Of a stretch of 15,241 nucleotides of DNA, positions 1 to 8,013 are shown piece after piece; the first letter of the stretch is position 1; each line of letters starts with the position of its first letter. Source of the stretch: Chloroflexota bacterium (GTDB lineage: Bacteria; Chloroflexota; Dehalococcoidia; SM23-28-2; RBG-16-64-32); assembly GCA_022563285.1 (NCBI GenBank), contig JADFNQ010000010.1, positions 1-15,241 on the forward strand, given 5' to 3'. The notes below the pieces were generated by a model. It did not search any database. It saw nothing but the letters and a program-made list of their open reading frames with translations, and was not told the DNA's origin. The translations under genes were made by a program, and so were the position numbers.

Positions 1-2
1 AC

Positions 3-1883
3 GGCCGTCCCACCATCGTCATCTCCCCCAACAAGACGCTGGCCGCCCAGCTCTACTCCGAGTTCCGTGAGTTCTTCCCCGATAACGCCGTCGAGTACTT
101 CGTCTCCTACTACGACTACTATCAGCCGGAGGCCTACATCCCCCGTACCGACACCTACATCGCCAAGGACGCCGACATCAACGAGGAGATCGATAAGCTG
201 CGCCACGCCGCCACCCGCGCCCTGTTCGAGAGCCGCGATGTCGTTATCGTCGCCTCCGTCTCCTGCATCTACGGCCTGGGTGAGCCGTCCGAGTACTACA
301 GCTTCGTCCTCAGCTTCAAGGTGGGCGAGACCTCCAACCGGCAACGCTCCCTGCGCAAGCTCGTCGATATGCAGTACGAGCGGAACGACCAGAACCTGCT
401 GCGCGGCCGCTTCCGCCTGCGCGGCGACAGCCTCACCATCCTCCCCGCCTACGAGGAGCTGGCCGTGCGCGTGGACTTCTGGGGCGACCAGGTGGAGCGC
501 ATCCTCCAGATGGACCCGCTCACCGGCGAGGTGCTGGGCGAGATGGACGCGGTCGACATCTACCCCGCCAAACACTTCGTCACCTCGGAGGAGAAGCTGG
601 AGGCCGCCATCGCGGACGTGGAGGCGGAGCTGGCGGAGCGCCACGAGTGGTTCCTCCAGCGCGGCAAGCACCTGGAGGCGCAGCGACTGCTGGAGCGCAC
701 CCGCTACGACATGGAGTGCCTGCGGGAGCAGGGGTACTGCTCCGGCATCGAGAACTACTCGCGGCCGCTGGCCCGGCGGCCCCCCGGCAGCGTCCCCTGG
801 ACCCTACTGGACTACTTCCCGGACGACTTCCTCATGTTCATCGACGAGTCGCACATGGCCGTGCCCCAGATCCGCGGCATGTACAAGGGTGATATCGCCC
901 GTAAGCAGACGCTGGTGGACTTCGGCTTCCGCCTGCCCTCGGCGCTGGACAACCGGCCCCTGAACTTTCAGGAGTTCCTCTCCCACATCAACCAGGTGAT
1001 CTACGTATCCGCCACCCCCGGGCCCTGGGAGTACGAGCACAGTGAACAAGTGGTGGAGCAGATCATCCGCCCCACCGGCCTGCTCGACCCTGTCGTCGAG
1101 GTGCGGCCAACGAAGGGCCAGGTGGACGACCTGATCGATGAGATCAGGGCGCGGGTGGACCGCGGCGAGCGGGCGCTGGTGACCACGCTCACCAAGAAGA
1201 TGGCCGAAGACCTGGCCGACTACCTGAGGGAGATGGGCGTGAAGACCCACTACCTGCACTCGGAGATACAGACCCTGGAGCGGGTGGAGATCCTGCGCGA
1301 CCTCCGCCTGGGCGTGTACGACGTGGTCGTCGGCATCAACCTGCTACGGGAAGGGCTGGACCTGCCGGAGGTGAGCCTGGTGGCGATCCTGGACGCCGAT
1401 AAGGAGGGCTACCTGCGCTCCCAGTGGTCCCTGATCCAGACTATGGGACGGGCGGCCCGCCACATCAGCGGCCACGTCATCATGTACGCCGATACGGAGA
1501 CGGACTCCATGCGTCGCGCTATCGATGAGACGGAGCGCAGGCGCGGCATCCAGGAGGAGTTCAACCGTGACCACGGCATAGAGCCGGAGGGGATACGGAA
1601 GGCGATACGTGACATAACGGATAGATTGAAGCGGGTCGCCGAGGAGGGTCCTGCCTACGTCACCGGCCCCATCCCCAAGGACGAGATCGCCCGGCTGATC
1701 AAAGACCTGGAGAAGCAGATGAAGGAGGCCGCGAAGAACCTGGAGTTCGAGAAGGCGGCCCTACTGCGTGACCGCATCGTGGAGATGCGACGGGAGCTGG
1801 TGGGGGACGAGGAGGGGCTGAGCATCATCTCGGAGATGAGGCAGGCATCCTACTCGCGGCCCCGGTTGCGGCGCCGCCGCTAA
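3..1883 (+). CDS. uvrB: UvrB, excinuclease ABC subunit B (5' end cut by window)
   Basis: DNA-damage recognition helicase of nucleotide excision repair. It receives the lesion from UvrA, verifies it and recruits UvrC. The reading frame is open from base 3, giving 626 residues; about 60 N-terminal residues including Walker A lie upstream. The frame begins with the NKTLAAQLYSEF segment, followed by the beta-hairpin FVSYYDYYQPEAY and VASVSCIYGLG. The helicase DEAD-like box reads FIDESH. The second RecA-like domain shows YLHSEIQTLER, VGINLLREGLDLPEV, LDADKEG and QTMGRAAR. The C-terminal UVR coiled coil (LEKQMKEAAKNLEFEKAALLRD), which contacts UvrC, is followed by a basic tail RPRLRRRR. One small oddity is RSQWSLIQT where RSERSLIQT is usual. 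A strong hairpin lies about 60 bases after the stop. Identity is certain; only the start is missing. Confidence 0.98.
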   Translation, partial: GRPTIVISPNKTLAAQLYSEFREFFPDNAVEYFVSYYDYYQPEAYIPRTDTYIAKDADINEEIDKLRHAATRALFESRDVVIVASVSCIYGLGEPSEYYSFVLSFKVGETSNRQRSLRKLVDMQYERNDQNLLRGRFRLRGDSLTILPAYEELAVRVDFWGDQVERILQMDPLTGEVLGEMDAVDIYPAKHFVTSEEKLEAAIADVEAELAERHEWFLQRGKHLEAQRLLERTRYDMECLREQGYCSGIENYSRPLARRPPGSVPWTLLDYFPDDFLMFIDESHMAVPQIRGMYKGDIARKQTLVDFGFRLPSALDNRPLNFQEFLSHINQVIYVSATPGPWEYEHSEQVVEQIIRPTGLLDPVVEVRPTKGQVDDLIDEIRARVDRGERALVTTLTKKMAEDLADYLREMGVKTHYLHSEIQTLERVEILRDLRLGVYDVVVGINLLREGLDLPEVSLVAILDADKEGYLRSQWSLIQTMGRAARHISGHVIMYADTETDSMRRAIDETERRRGIQEEFNRDHGIEPEGIRKAIRDITDRLKRVAEEGPAYVTGPIPKDEIARLIKDLEKQMKEAAKNLEFEKAALLRDRIVEMRRELVGDEEGLSIISEMRQASYSRPRLRRRR

Positions 1884-1941
1884 CGAGTCGTCTTGACGCC
1901 CTCGTGCTGGCGGAGAAGGTGCGCTAGCAAGCCTTAACAAG

Positions 1942-1969
1942 ATGGCCCCCCGACGAGTCGGGGGGCCAT
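1942..1969. terminator. Bidirectional hairpin terminator between uvrB and the minus-strand ncRNA
   Basis: There is a perfect 13-bp inverted repeat (atggccccccgac / gtcggggggccat) around a GA centre, which would form a 12-bp stem with a CGAG loop. On the + strand it is followed by tcgttctcaattt, 60 bases after the uvrB stop. On the minus strand it is followed by cttgttaagg. The U-tracts are imperfect on both sides, but the stem is very stable. I infer that it ends both uvrB and the convergent non-coding transcript. Confidence 0.75.
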
Positions 1970-2189
1970 TCGTTCTCAATTTCCCGCACCCGGTCCTCTC
2001 CTTCGGCGGATTACCCGCTCGAGAGGCTGGGCCTTCTGGACCCTTCAGCCTTCCTGTTACAGACCGGGAAGCGGTTTTCGCTTCTCCCCGCAGACTGGCT
2101 ACGGGGAGCTTGCGGACTCCACCTGGAGTACCGCGAATAGAGCATGAACCCTGATCACGCGGCTATCACCTCCAGCCGTTTTGGTCTCA
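1942..2189 (-). ncRNA. Putative structured non-coding RNA, about 250 nt, family not recognised
   Basis: This is the gap between uvrB and ftsK and has no credible protein gene. Read on the minus strand, a consensus promoter (2195-2223) leads into a chain of GC-rich hairpins that ends at a strong stem. Visible pairings (+ strand coordinates) are: 2160-2164 with 2174-2178; 2116-2120 with 2125-2129 (tetraloop); 2084-2090 with 2102-2108; 2068-2073 with 2079-2084; and a long-range 7-bp stem 1989-1995 with 2062-2068. The long-range stem encloses 2025-2031 with 2043-2050 and 1996-2000 with 2021-2025, and the latter contains 2006-2009 with 2015-2018. I compared it by eye with tmRNA, 6S, SRP RNA and the TPP, cobalamin, SAM and T-box leaders and found no convincing match. 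It could also be a long structured leader, but no gene follows it on its strand before the terminator. The promoter-structure-terminator arrangement is what I see; a stand-alone RNA is inference. Confidence 0.6.
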
Positions 2190-2194
2190 CCTAA

Positions 2195-2223
2195 GATATA
2201 GCACCGCCCCAATAGGCTGTCAA
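2195..2223 (-). promoter_or_regulatory. Sigma70-type promoter for the putative ncRNA
   Basis: On the minus strand there is a perfect -35 TTGACA (2218-2223), a 17-base spacer and a -10 TATATC (2195-2200). The predicted transcript start is near 2188. It lies 60 bases beyond the ftsK stop and points away from ftsK towards the hairpin-rich gap, so it can only serve the non-coding transcript. Confidence 0.7.
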
Positions 2224-2283
2224 CATTGTGTCGGGAAGCGCAAGTGGATACTGAGTTCAGGTTTGGTTCAGCGGAGGACGGCC

Positions 2284-4752
2284 CTACTCCGTCTGCTCTA
2301 TATCGTCCGTGTGCGCGACGAGCACCTGTCGAGACTGGCCCCCCTCCGCCTCGTCTACGATCCCGGCCTCCTCCAGCAGGTCGATGAGGCGGGCGGCGCG
2401 CGGGTAGCCGATGTGCATCCGGCGCTGGAGAAGGGACGTGGAGATCCGCTTATGCTCCATCGCCAGCTCCTTCGCGGCCTGGTATAGCGGGTCGTCCCTC
2501 TCTTCCCGCTCCACCTCCTCGCCCGCCGCCTCCTTCGCCTCGTCAATGAGGTGATCCATCGCGTCCGGCTTGAGGTGGCGGAAGCGGTCGTCGGTCCACC
2601 AGGCGACGATGCGGTCCAGCTCGACGTCGGAGACGAAGGAGCCCTGGAGGCGCTTCGGTTTGGAGGCGTCGGTGGGCATGAACAGCATATCGCCGCGCCC
2701 CAGCAGCTTCTCGGCGCCGGCCCCGTCCAGGATGGTCCGGGAGTCGACCTGGGAGGAGACGGCGAAGGCGATGCGCGTGGGGAAGTTCGCTTTGATGAGG
2801 CCGGTGACCACATCCACGGACGGACGCTGAGTAGCGATAATCAGGTGAATGCCGGTGGCGCGGGCGAGCTGGGCCAGGCGGCATATCTGCCGCTCCACCT
2901 GGAACGGCGCCGCCATCATCAGGTCGGCCAGCTCATCGATGATGATCACCCAGTAGGGGAGCTTGTGTGTGGCGCGCGGGCTCTTGTTGAACGCCTCGAT
3001 GTTGCGCACGCCGATGGAGGCGAAGCGGCGGTAGCGGCTGTCCATCTCGTGGATGACCGCCTGCAGGGTACCCACAACCTCCTCAACGTCGATGATGATC
3101 TTGGAGAACGCCAGGTGAGGGATGCTGGCGAAGTTGGCCAGCTCCACCCGCTTGGGGTCGATGAGGATGATGCGGACGTCCTCCGGCGCGTTGTGCATGA
3201 GCAGGCAGCCGATGATGGAGTTGATGCAGACACTCTTGCCGCTGCCGGTGGCGCCGGCGATGAGCAGGTGCGGCATCTTAGTCAGGTCGGCGGCGACGGG
3301 CTCACCGGAGACCCCCTTCCCCAGGGCCAGGGCGAGGTGGGAGCGGGCAGTCACTCGCTGGAAGGCGGTGCTCTCTATCACGCCGCGCATCGCCACCAGC
3401 GATGTGATCTGGTTCGGCACCTCGATGCCTATGACCGGCCGGCCGGGCACCGGCGCCTCGATGCGGATAGTGGGCGCCGCCAGGGTCAGCGCTAGATCGT
3501 TGGCCAGGGCGGTGATCCGGTTCACCCGCACCCTTGTGCGAGAGGTCACCTCCGTTCGGTACTGAGGCTTCCCGTCCTTGTCGTAAACAGGCTTGCCCTT
3601 TTCGTCGCGGGCGATGACCGTGCGCGTCTTCGTTTCCCACCCGGGCTCCACGCCGAACTGGGTGACTGTGGGGCCCTGGCTGATGGAGACGACGCGCGAG
3701 TTGACGCCGAAAGAGGCGAGCGCATCCACGATGAGCTGGGCGCGCGCCTCGTTGTCAACCGGTCGCAGTTCCTCCTCAACCGTCTCCGAGAGAAGGTCGA
3801 TGGGTGGCAGCTCCCAGCCGTGGCTGGAGGGGCGCCCCATGGGCAGCGAGCGCTGGTAGGAGGACGGCTTCTCATCCGGCTGGGACGTGACTAGAACGGA
3901 ATCTTCGTCCTCCTCGGTTGTCGCCGGCGCCGGTGTCTCCTCCAGCTCCGCTCCCTTCTCCGTCTCCTCTCCTTCGACTTTGGTGGCCGCCTGAGGCTGG
4001 GGCTCGGCCTCCGTCTCCGTCGCCGCCTGCGGCGGCCCCGACCACTCCTCGTCTAAGGTAGGGACGTACGGCTCAGCCTCGGGCTCTTCTTCCTCCTCTT
4101 CGGCGTTCTCGGGAAGGAGCGCCGTGAAGAACGAGCGGAGGGCCTCCCAGGCGCGCTGGGGGACCTCCAGCGAGGCGAGCCCGCGCAGGATCGCCAGGCC
4201 GACCCGTCCCGCCCCCCGGGCCCCCGGTGGCCAGAGGAGGCCGATACCGGTCAGGGAGATAGCTACCCAGGCGATGATTCCCAGGGCGCTGCCCGCGAGC
4301 AACCGCCCCAGGTCGCCGCCGGCGCTCACCTCCGCGAAGGATACACCGCCGACATCCCACCCGGGCTTGAAGAAGCCAAGAACTCCAAAGACGGTAAGCA
4401 GCATTAGGTGGAGGCCGCCCCAGATTCGCAGGAACGTGCGGTCAAGGGAGAGGCTGCGCCTGAGGGCCGTACTGACATCGATGATGGCGGCGGCGAGCAG
4501 CAGGGCCAGGCCGATCCCGAACAGCCCTAGTACCTCCTCGAGACCGTTCGCGATCAGCGGGGCGAGCCAGATCATGGACACCGCCAGGCCAAGCACGGCC
4601 GGGACAGCCAGCCAGGGCGTGAACGGCACCCCGGAGCCTATCGGCATCCGGAGGCCTGACCGGGACGCGGCGTGACGCCGCGTCCCACCTCTGGCAGGGG
4701 GCCGGTAGCCCCGGGGGAGCGCCTTGGAACGGGAGCGGGTCTTTACGGGCAT
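2284..4752 (-). CDS. ftsK: FtsK/SpoIIIE family DNA translocase
   Basis: Septum-anchored ATP-driven pump that moves chromosome ends into daughter cells and, in FtsK proteins, activates XerCD at dif. It has 822 residues from ATG 4752, 10 bases after the RNase J stop. The longer frame to 4845 would run into RNase J with an unhelical, Cys/Arg-rich leader, so I reject it. Order: basic N-terminus; four membrane segments (about 46-68, 73-92, 107-127, 152-174); an acidic, proline-rich linker (about 214-300); motor alpha domain from LPPIDLLSE (315); beta domain with Walker A GATGSGKS (500-507) and Walker B WVIIIDELAD (601-610); TQRPSVDVVTG (641-651); and a C-terminal gamma winged helix (about 752-812, LLQRRMHIGYPRAARLID) that reads the orienting DNA sequence. 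Residues about 372-404, between PTVTQFGVEP and RVRVNRITALANDLAL, form a charged insertion absent from the E. coli and Bacillus proteins. It is the last gene of the glycosylase-RNase J-ftsK operon. Confidence 0.97.
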   Translation of the reverse strand: MPVKTRSRSKALPRGYRPPARGGTRRHAASRSGLRMPIGSGVPFTPWLAVPAVLGLAVSMIWLAPLIANGLEEVLGLFGIGLALLLAAAIIDVSTALRRSLSLDRTFLRIWGGLHLMLLTVFGVLGFFKPGWDVGGVSFAEVSAGGDLGRLLAGSALGIIAWVAISLTGIGLLWPPGARGAGRVGLAILRGLASLEVPQRAWEALRSFFTALLPENAEEEEEEPEAEPYVPTLDEEWSGPPQAATETEAEPQPQAATKVEGEETEKGAELEETPAPATTEEDEDSVLVTSQPDEKPSSYQRSLPMGRPSSHGWELPPIDLLSETVEEELRPVDNEARAQLIVDALASFGVNSRVVSISQGPTVTQFGVEPGWETKTRTVIARDEKGKPVYDKDGKPQYRTEVTSRTRVRVNRITALANDLALTLAAPTIRIEAPVPGRPVIGIEVPNQITSLVAMRGVIESTAFQRVTARSHLALALGKGVSGEPVAADLTKMPHLLIAGATGSGKSVCINSIIGCLLMHNAPEDVRIILIDPKRVELANFASIPHLAFSKIIIDVEEVVGTLQAVIHEMDSRYRRFASIGVRNIEAFNKSPRATHKLPYWVIIIDELADLMMAAPFQVERQICRLAQLARATGIHLIIATQRPSVDVVTGLIKANFPTRIAFAVSSQVDSRTILDGAGAEKLLGRGDMLFMPTDASKPKRLQGSFVSDVELDRIVAWWTDDRFRHLKPDAMDHLIDEAKEAAGEEVEREERDDPLYQAAKELAMEHKRISTSLLQRRMHIGYPRAARLIDLLEEAGIVDEAEGGQSRQVLVAHTDDIEQTE

Positions 4753-4762
4753 ACGGTTTGGT

Positions 4763-6430
4763 CTACACCTGGACGCACAGAGGCAGGACCATTGGACGGC
4801 GTCGCGTCTCGTCGTACAGGAAGCGGGACAGCGCGTCGTGGACACGGGTGTTGAAGTCGCCTCTGCCGGCGACGTGATCCGCCCCGGCCAGCGCCTCCAG
4901 GATTACGTCTCCCGCTCTTTCCATAAGGCTGTCCGACATCTCCCCCTCGATAAACCCCCTAGATACAACGTCAGGGCGGCCGATAGGTTTACCCGTATGT
5001 TTGTCGATACTGACTATGGCGACGATGACGCCGTCGGTGGCCAGGTGCTGGCGGTCGCGCAGCACCACCCGGTCTACCCCTACTGCCAGTCCGTCCACGT
5101 AGACGTAGTCAGCCGGCACGCGCCCCACCACCTCTGCCCCGTGCTGGTCGATCTCCAGAATATCGCCGTCCTCCAGCACAAACGCGTTCTCCTCTTTCAC
5201 CCCCATCGCCCGCGCCAGGCCGGCGTGCATCACCAGGTGGCGGTACTCCCCGTGAATGGGGATGAAGTGCCGTGGCTGCACCAGGCTCAGCATCAGCTTC
5301 AGTTCCTCCTGGGCGGCGTGTCCGCGCACGTGAACGTTGGCGATGCGGCTGTAGAGTACGCGCGCGCCTAGCCGGTAGAGGTTGTCGATCGTGCGGTTGA
5401 TCAGCAGTTCGTTGCCGGGGATGGGCGAAGAGGAGAGGACCACGGTATCCCCCTCCTGGATCTCGATGTGACGGTGGTCACGGTTGGCCATGCGCACGAG
5501 GGCGGAGGTGGGCTCGCCCTGGGCGCCGGTGGTGACGATCGTGATCTCCTCCGGTGGCATTCCGCGCATCTTCTCCAGGGGAGCCAGGATGTCTTCCGGG
5601 GCGTCCAGGTATTTCTGCTTGAGCGCCATCTTGACGTTGTCCATCATGCTGCGACCGGTGACGAACACGTGACGGCCGTTCGCATAGGAGGCGTCGATCA
5701 CCTGCTGCACGCGGGAGATGAGCGAAGCGAACGTGGCGATGATGACCCGCCCCGGGGAGTGGGCCATGATCTGGTCCAGCGCGTCGCCGACGACGTATTC
5801 GGACGGTGTATAGCCGGGCGTCTCCGCGTAGGTGGAGTCGGAGAGTAGCAGCAATACCCCCTCTCGCCCTAGCTCCGCGATGCGGAGGAGGTCGGTTGGC
5901 TCGCCCATGATGGGCGTGTGGTCCAGCTTGAAGTCGCCGGTGTGAAAGATGTTCCCCACGGGCGAACGGATGGCCAGTCCGGCGGAGTCCGGGATGCTGT
6001 GCGTCACCCGCACATACTCCACCTTGAACTTGCCCAGACGGATGGTATCTCCCATCTTTACCATGCGCAGGTCCGCTTCCTTGCTCAGCTTGTGCTCCTG
6101 GAGCTTGACGGAGATGAGGCCGTGGGTGAGGCGGGAGCAGTAGATGGGCGGCATCTTGCCGTTGGGGAGCCGGAGCTGGGGCAGGACGTAGGGCAGGGCG
6201 CCGGTGTGGTCCTCATGGCCGTGGGTGATGACGATGCCGCGGAGCTTGTTGGTGCGGTTGGCCACGTAGGAGACGTCCGGGATGACCAGGTCCACCCCCA
6301 GCATATCCTCCTCCGGGAACATCAGCCCCGCATCGACGATGAACAGGTCTTCGCCAAGCTCGAAGACCGTCATGTTCTTGCCAATCTCCCCCAGCCCGCC
6401 CAGGGGGATAACGCGTAGCTTGTCAGCCAT
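4763..6430 (-). CDS. rnj: Ribonuclease J (metallo-beta-lactamase / beta-CASP)
   Basis: 5'-3' exoribonuclease and endonuclease of mRNA decay and rRNA maturation. It acts in the cytoplasm with two active-site metals. It has 555 residues, the usual RNase J length. The N-terminus MADKLRVIPLGGLGEIGKNM is typical, and the metal motif HGHEDH lies at residues 70-75. Other landmarks are THSIPDSAGLAI, the ligand region TGDFKLDHTP, STYAETPG, the beta-CASP segment with ATFASLISRVQQ, the phosphate-binding VTTGAQGEP, and IHGEYRHL near the start of the C-terminal region. ATG 6430 lies 3 bases after the glycosylase stop, and TAAGGC around that stop may serve as the ribosome site, which suggests coupled translation. 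FtsK follows after 10 bases; the RNase J-FtsK pairing is also common in actinobacteria. Confidence is very high. Confidence 0.97.
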   Translation of the reverse strand: MADKLRVIPLGGLGEIGKNMTVFELGEDLFIVDAGLMFPEEDMLGVDLVIPDVSYVANRTNKLRGIVITHGHEDHTGALPYVLPQLRLPNGKMPPIYCSRLTHGLISVKLQEHKLSKEADLRMVKMGDTIRLGKFKVEYVRVTHSIPDSAGLAIRSPVGNIFHTGDFKLDHTPIMGEPTDLLRIAELGREGVLLLLSDSTYAETPGYTPSEYVVGDALDQIMAHSPGRVIIATFASLISRVQQVIDASYANGRHVFVTGRSMMDNVKMALKQKYLDAPEDILAPLEKMRGMPPEEITIVTTGAQGEPTSALVRMANRDHRHIEIQEGDTVVLSSSPIPGNELLINRTIDNLYRLGARVLYSRIANVHVRGHAAQEELKLMLSLVQPRHFIPIHGEYRHLVMHAGLARAMGVKEENAFVLEDGDILEIDQHGAEVVGRVPADYVYVDGLAVGVDRVVLRDRQHLATDGVIVAIVSIDKHTGKPIGRPDVVSRGFIEGEMSDSLMERAGDVILEALAGADHVAGRGDFNTRVHDALSRFLYDETRRRPMVLPLCVQV

Positions 6431-6433
6431 GCC

Positions 6434-7042
6434 TTAGAACAGGCGCATCTGCTCCGGCTCAGGTACCGGAGCCGCCTGCGCGGGGGGCGCCTCGCGGGCC
6501 CGTTTCAGCACCGCGGGGATCTTCTTGAAGTCCTCCTCGATCACGCTGCGCATGTTGCCGGCGTGGAGGGCCGCCGCTGGATGGTACATTGGCATGAAGT
6601 AGATGCCGTCTTTCACCTTCGTCTGACCGTGAACCTTGCTGATCGTATCGCGGGGGAAGAACCAGGCCAATGAGTAGCGGCCAAGGCTTATGATCACCTT
6701 GGGCTGGATCAGCTCAATCTGCTGCTGCAGGTACTTGCGACAGGACTCTATCTCCCCGGGAAGTGGGTCGCGGTTGTTCGGTGGTCTGCACTTGACCACG
6801 TTGGCGATGAACACCTGGTCCCGCTGCAGGCCTATTGAGGCCAGCAGCTCCTCCAGGAAGCGGCCGGCCGGGCCGACGAAGGGGCGGGCCTGCTGGTCCT
6901 CGTAGAAGCCCGGCCCTTCCCCAACAAAGAGCAGCTCGGCGTTGGGAGGGCCTTCACCAGGGACGGCGTGAGTGCGGTTGCGGCAGAGGTCGCAGTCGGT
7001 GCAGGAAGCGATTCGCTGGTGTAGCTCTTCGAGCTCGCTCAC
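6434..7042 (-). CDS. Family 4 uracil-DNA glycosylase (4Fe-4S)
   Basis: Removes uracil from DNA at the start of base excision repair. It has 202 residues. The iron-sulfur ligands characteristic of family 4 are visible as C14-x2-C17 and C85-x15-C101, and an extra C20 is present. Motif A is GEGPG (41-45) followed by RPFVGPAG; NVVKCRPPNNRDPLP and the C-terminal catalytic HPAA (154-157) follow. The protein ends PEPEQMRLF. QMRLF (198-202) resembles the QxxLF pentapeptide that binds the replication sliding clamp. The only standard start is GTG 7042, which lies just 9 bases from the -10 box of the upstream promoter, so the mRNA is probably leaderless or nearly so. It is the first gene of the operon with RNase J and FtsK. 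Confidence 0.93.
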   Translation of the reverse strand: MSELEELHQRIASCTDCDLCRNRTHAVPGEGPPNAELLFVGEGPGFYEDQQARPFVGPAGRFLEELLASIGLQRDQVFIANVVKCRPPNNRDPLPGEIESCRKYLQQQIELIQPKVIISLGRYSLAWFFPRDTISKVHGQTKVKDGIYFMPMYHPAAALHAGNMRSVIEEDFKKIPAVLKRAREAPPAQAAPVPEPEQMRLF

Positions 7043-7051
7043 GTTGAGACG

Positions 7052-7080
7052 ATGATAGCGTGAGTGGGGAGAGGGGTCAA
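7052..7080 (-). promoter_or_regulatory. Promoter of the glycosylase-RNase J-ftsK operon
   Basis: On the minus strand there is a -35 TTGACC (7075-7080), a 17-base spacer and a -10 TATCAT (7052-7057). Each box differs from consensus by one base. The predicted start point (about 7044-7046) is only 2-4 bases ahead of the GTG start at 7042, so there is no room for a Shine-Dalgarno sequence. Confidence 0.7.
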
Positions 7081-7161
7081 TCGGGCCGGCAATCGATAGC
7101 TACTCGCTGCTTAGTAGATTCCTTGGACAGGGCCGCACTCTGAAGGGTGGATTGTCGCCCC

Positions 7162-7193
7162 GTCCGTTCCGGAACAGCAGGAGCGAACGGAAC
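7162..7193 (-). terminator. Weak hairpin after tatC, possible terminator
   Basis: The arms gtccgttc (7162-7169) and gaacggaac (7185-7193) can pair with a one-base bulge directly after the tatC stop. No U-tract follows on the minus strand, so rho-independent termination here is doubtful. I see nothing else in 7081-7194. Confidence 0.25.
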
Positions 7194-7194
7194 G

Positions 7195-7974
7195 CTATGT
7201 ACCTCTCCGCCTCGGCTGCACGAACACGGCCAGGGCGATCCCCAGGAAGTAGAGGACGATGATCGGCCCGGCCACCAGCGATTGCGTCACCGGGTCGATT
7301 GTGGGGGTGACGATAGCGGCGACGATGAAGGCGGCGACGATGGCGAAGCGCCACCAGCGCAGGAGCTGGCCTGCGCTGACGATGCCGAAGCGGGCCAGGT
7401 ACATCACTATCAGCGGCGTTTGGAATACCACGCCCGTCCAGAATAGCAGCCGGGTTACGAAGTCCACGTAGCTGCTCACTGTGATGTTGGACTCGGCGAA
7501 CTCGCTGCCGAAGTTCAGCAGGAAGTCCAGCGCCGGCGGCAGGGCGATGTAGAAGGCGAAGGCGACGCCGCCCAGGAACAGCAGGAATGTGCCTGCCACC
7601 GTCGCGTACAGCCATCGACGCTCGTTGGGATTCAGGCCGGGGGAGACGAAGCGCAGCCCCTGGTAGACGATCATCGGCATGCCCAGGATAAGGCCGCCCA
7701 GGAGCGAGACGCGGAAGACGGTGACGAACGTCTCGAACGGCACGATGGCCTGGAGCTCGAAATCCTCGCTGCGCGACTCCGCGGGCTGCTTCAGGAGGTC
7801 AATGATCTCGCCCCTGAAGAAGTACGTAACCACCAGGCCGATCACCACGGTCAGCGCCGAGATGAACAGGCGGAAGCGGAGCTCCTCTATGTGCTCCAGC
7901 ACCGTCATGAGGCGCTCGCCGGGCTCTTCTTCGGGCGCTTCGCTTGGCGGTTCCGGTGGTGCGGCGCGGCTCAT
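7195..7974 (-). CDS. tatC: Twin-arginine translocase subunit TatC
   Basis: Multi-spanning membrane receptor of the Tat system, which exports folded proteins carrying a twin-arginine signal. It has 259 residues. A proline- and glutamate-rich cytoplasmic N-terminus (1-22) precedes the signature EHIEELRFRL (27-36), the family HLxELRxRL motif at the signal-peptide site. Six hydrophobic segments follow. Also visible are FVSPGLNPNER in the second loop, the PxxDF-like PPALDF, and TPTIDPVTQ before the last helices, all typical of TatC. ATG 7974 has GGAG six bases upstream. It follows the TatB-like gene by 39 bases. The protein ends QPRRRGT, a positively charged cytoplasmic tail. Confidence 0.96.
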   Translation of the reverse strand: MSRAAPPEPPSEAPEEEPGERLMTVLEHIEELRFRLFISALTVVIGLVVTYFFRGEIIDLLKQPAESRSEDFELQAIVPFETFVTVFRVSLLGGLILGMPMIVYQGLRFVSPGLNPNERRWLYATVAGTFLLFLGGVAFAFYIALPPALDFLLNFGSEFAESNITVSSYVDFVTRLLFWTGVVFQTPLIVMYLARFGIVSAGQLLRWWRFAIVAAFIVAAIVTPTIDPVTQSLVAGPIIVLYFLGIALAVFVQPRRRGT

Positions 7975-8013
7975 AGCGGCTCCGGCCCCAGTGGGTACGG
8001 GGAGGGCGCGGCG

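Noticed and set aside
2045..2075. Cobalamin-riboswitch-like ctgtaacagg on the minus strand
   Set aside because: The B12-box and the upstream conserved blocks are absent, and no gene follows before the terminator.
2121..2135. T-box-like string tggagtaccgcg on the + strand
   Set aside because: It resembles part of the T-box core, but no specifier stem is seen and no + strand gene follows. The same bases pair in the minus-strand hairpin 2116-2129.
1942..2154. 70-residue + strand frame after uvrB
   Set aside because: It begins inside the terminator stem and runs through the hairpin region, with no ribosome site and no recognisable protein.
2140..2165. TPP riboswitch-like string tgaaccctgatc
   Set aside because: Only a short match to the thi-box 3' half; the ctgaga half and a downstream gene are missing.
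2551..3495. Long open frame antisense to ftsK
   Set aside because: It is a shadow of the GC-rich ftsK frame, with His/Val/Gly/Asp-biased composition and no domain; ftsK is certain.
4753..4845. 31-residue N-terminal extension of FtsK
   Set aside because: It overlaps the end of RNase J and has a Cys/Arg-rich non-FtsK composition; ATG 4752 just after the RNase J stop fits better.
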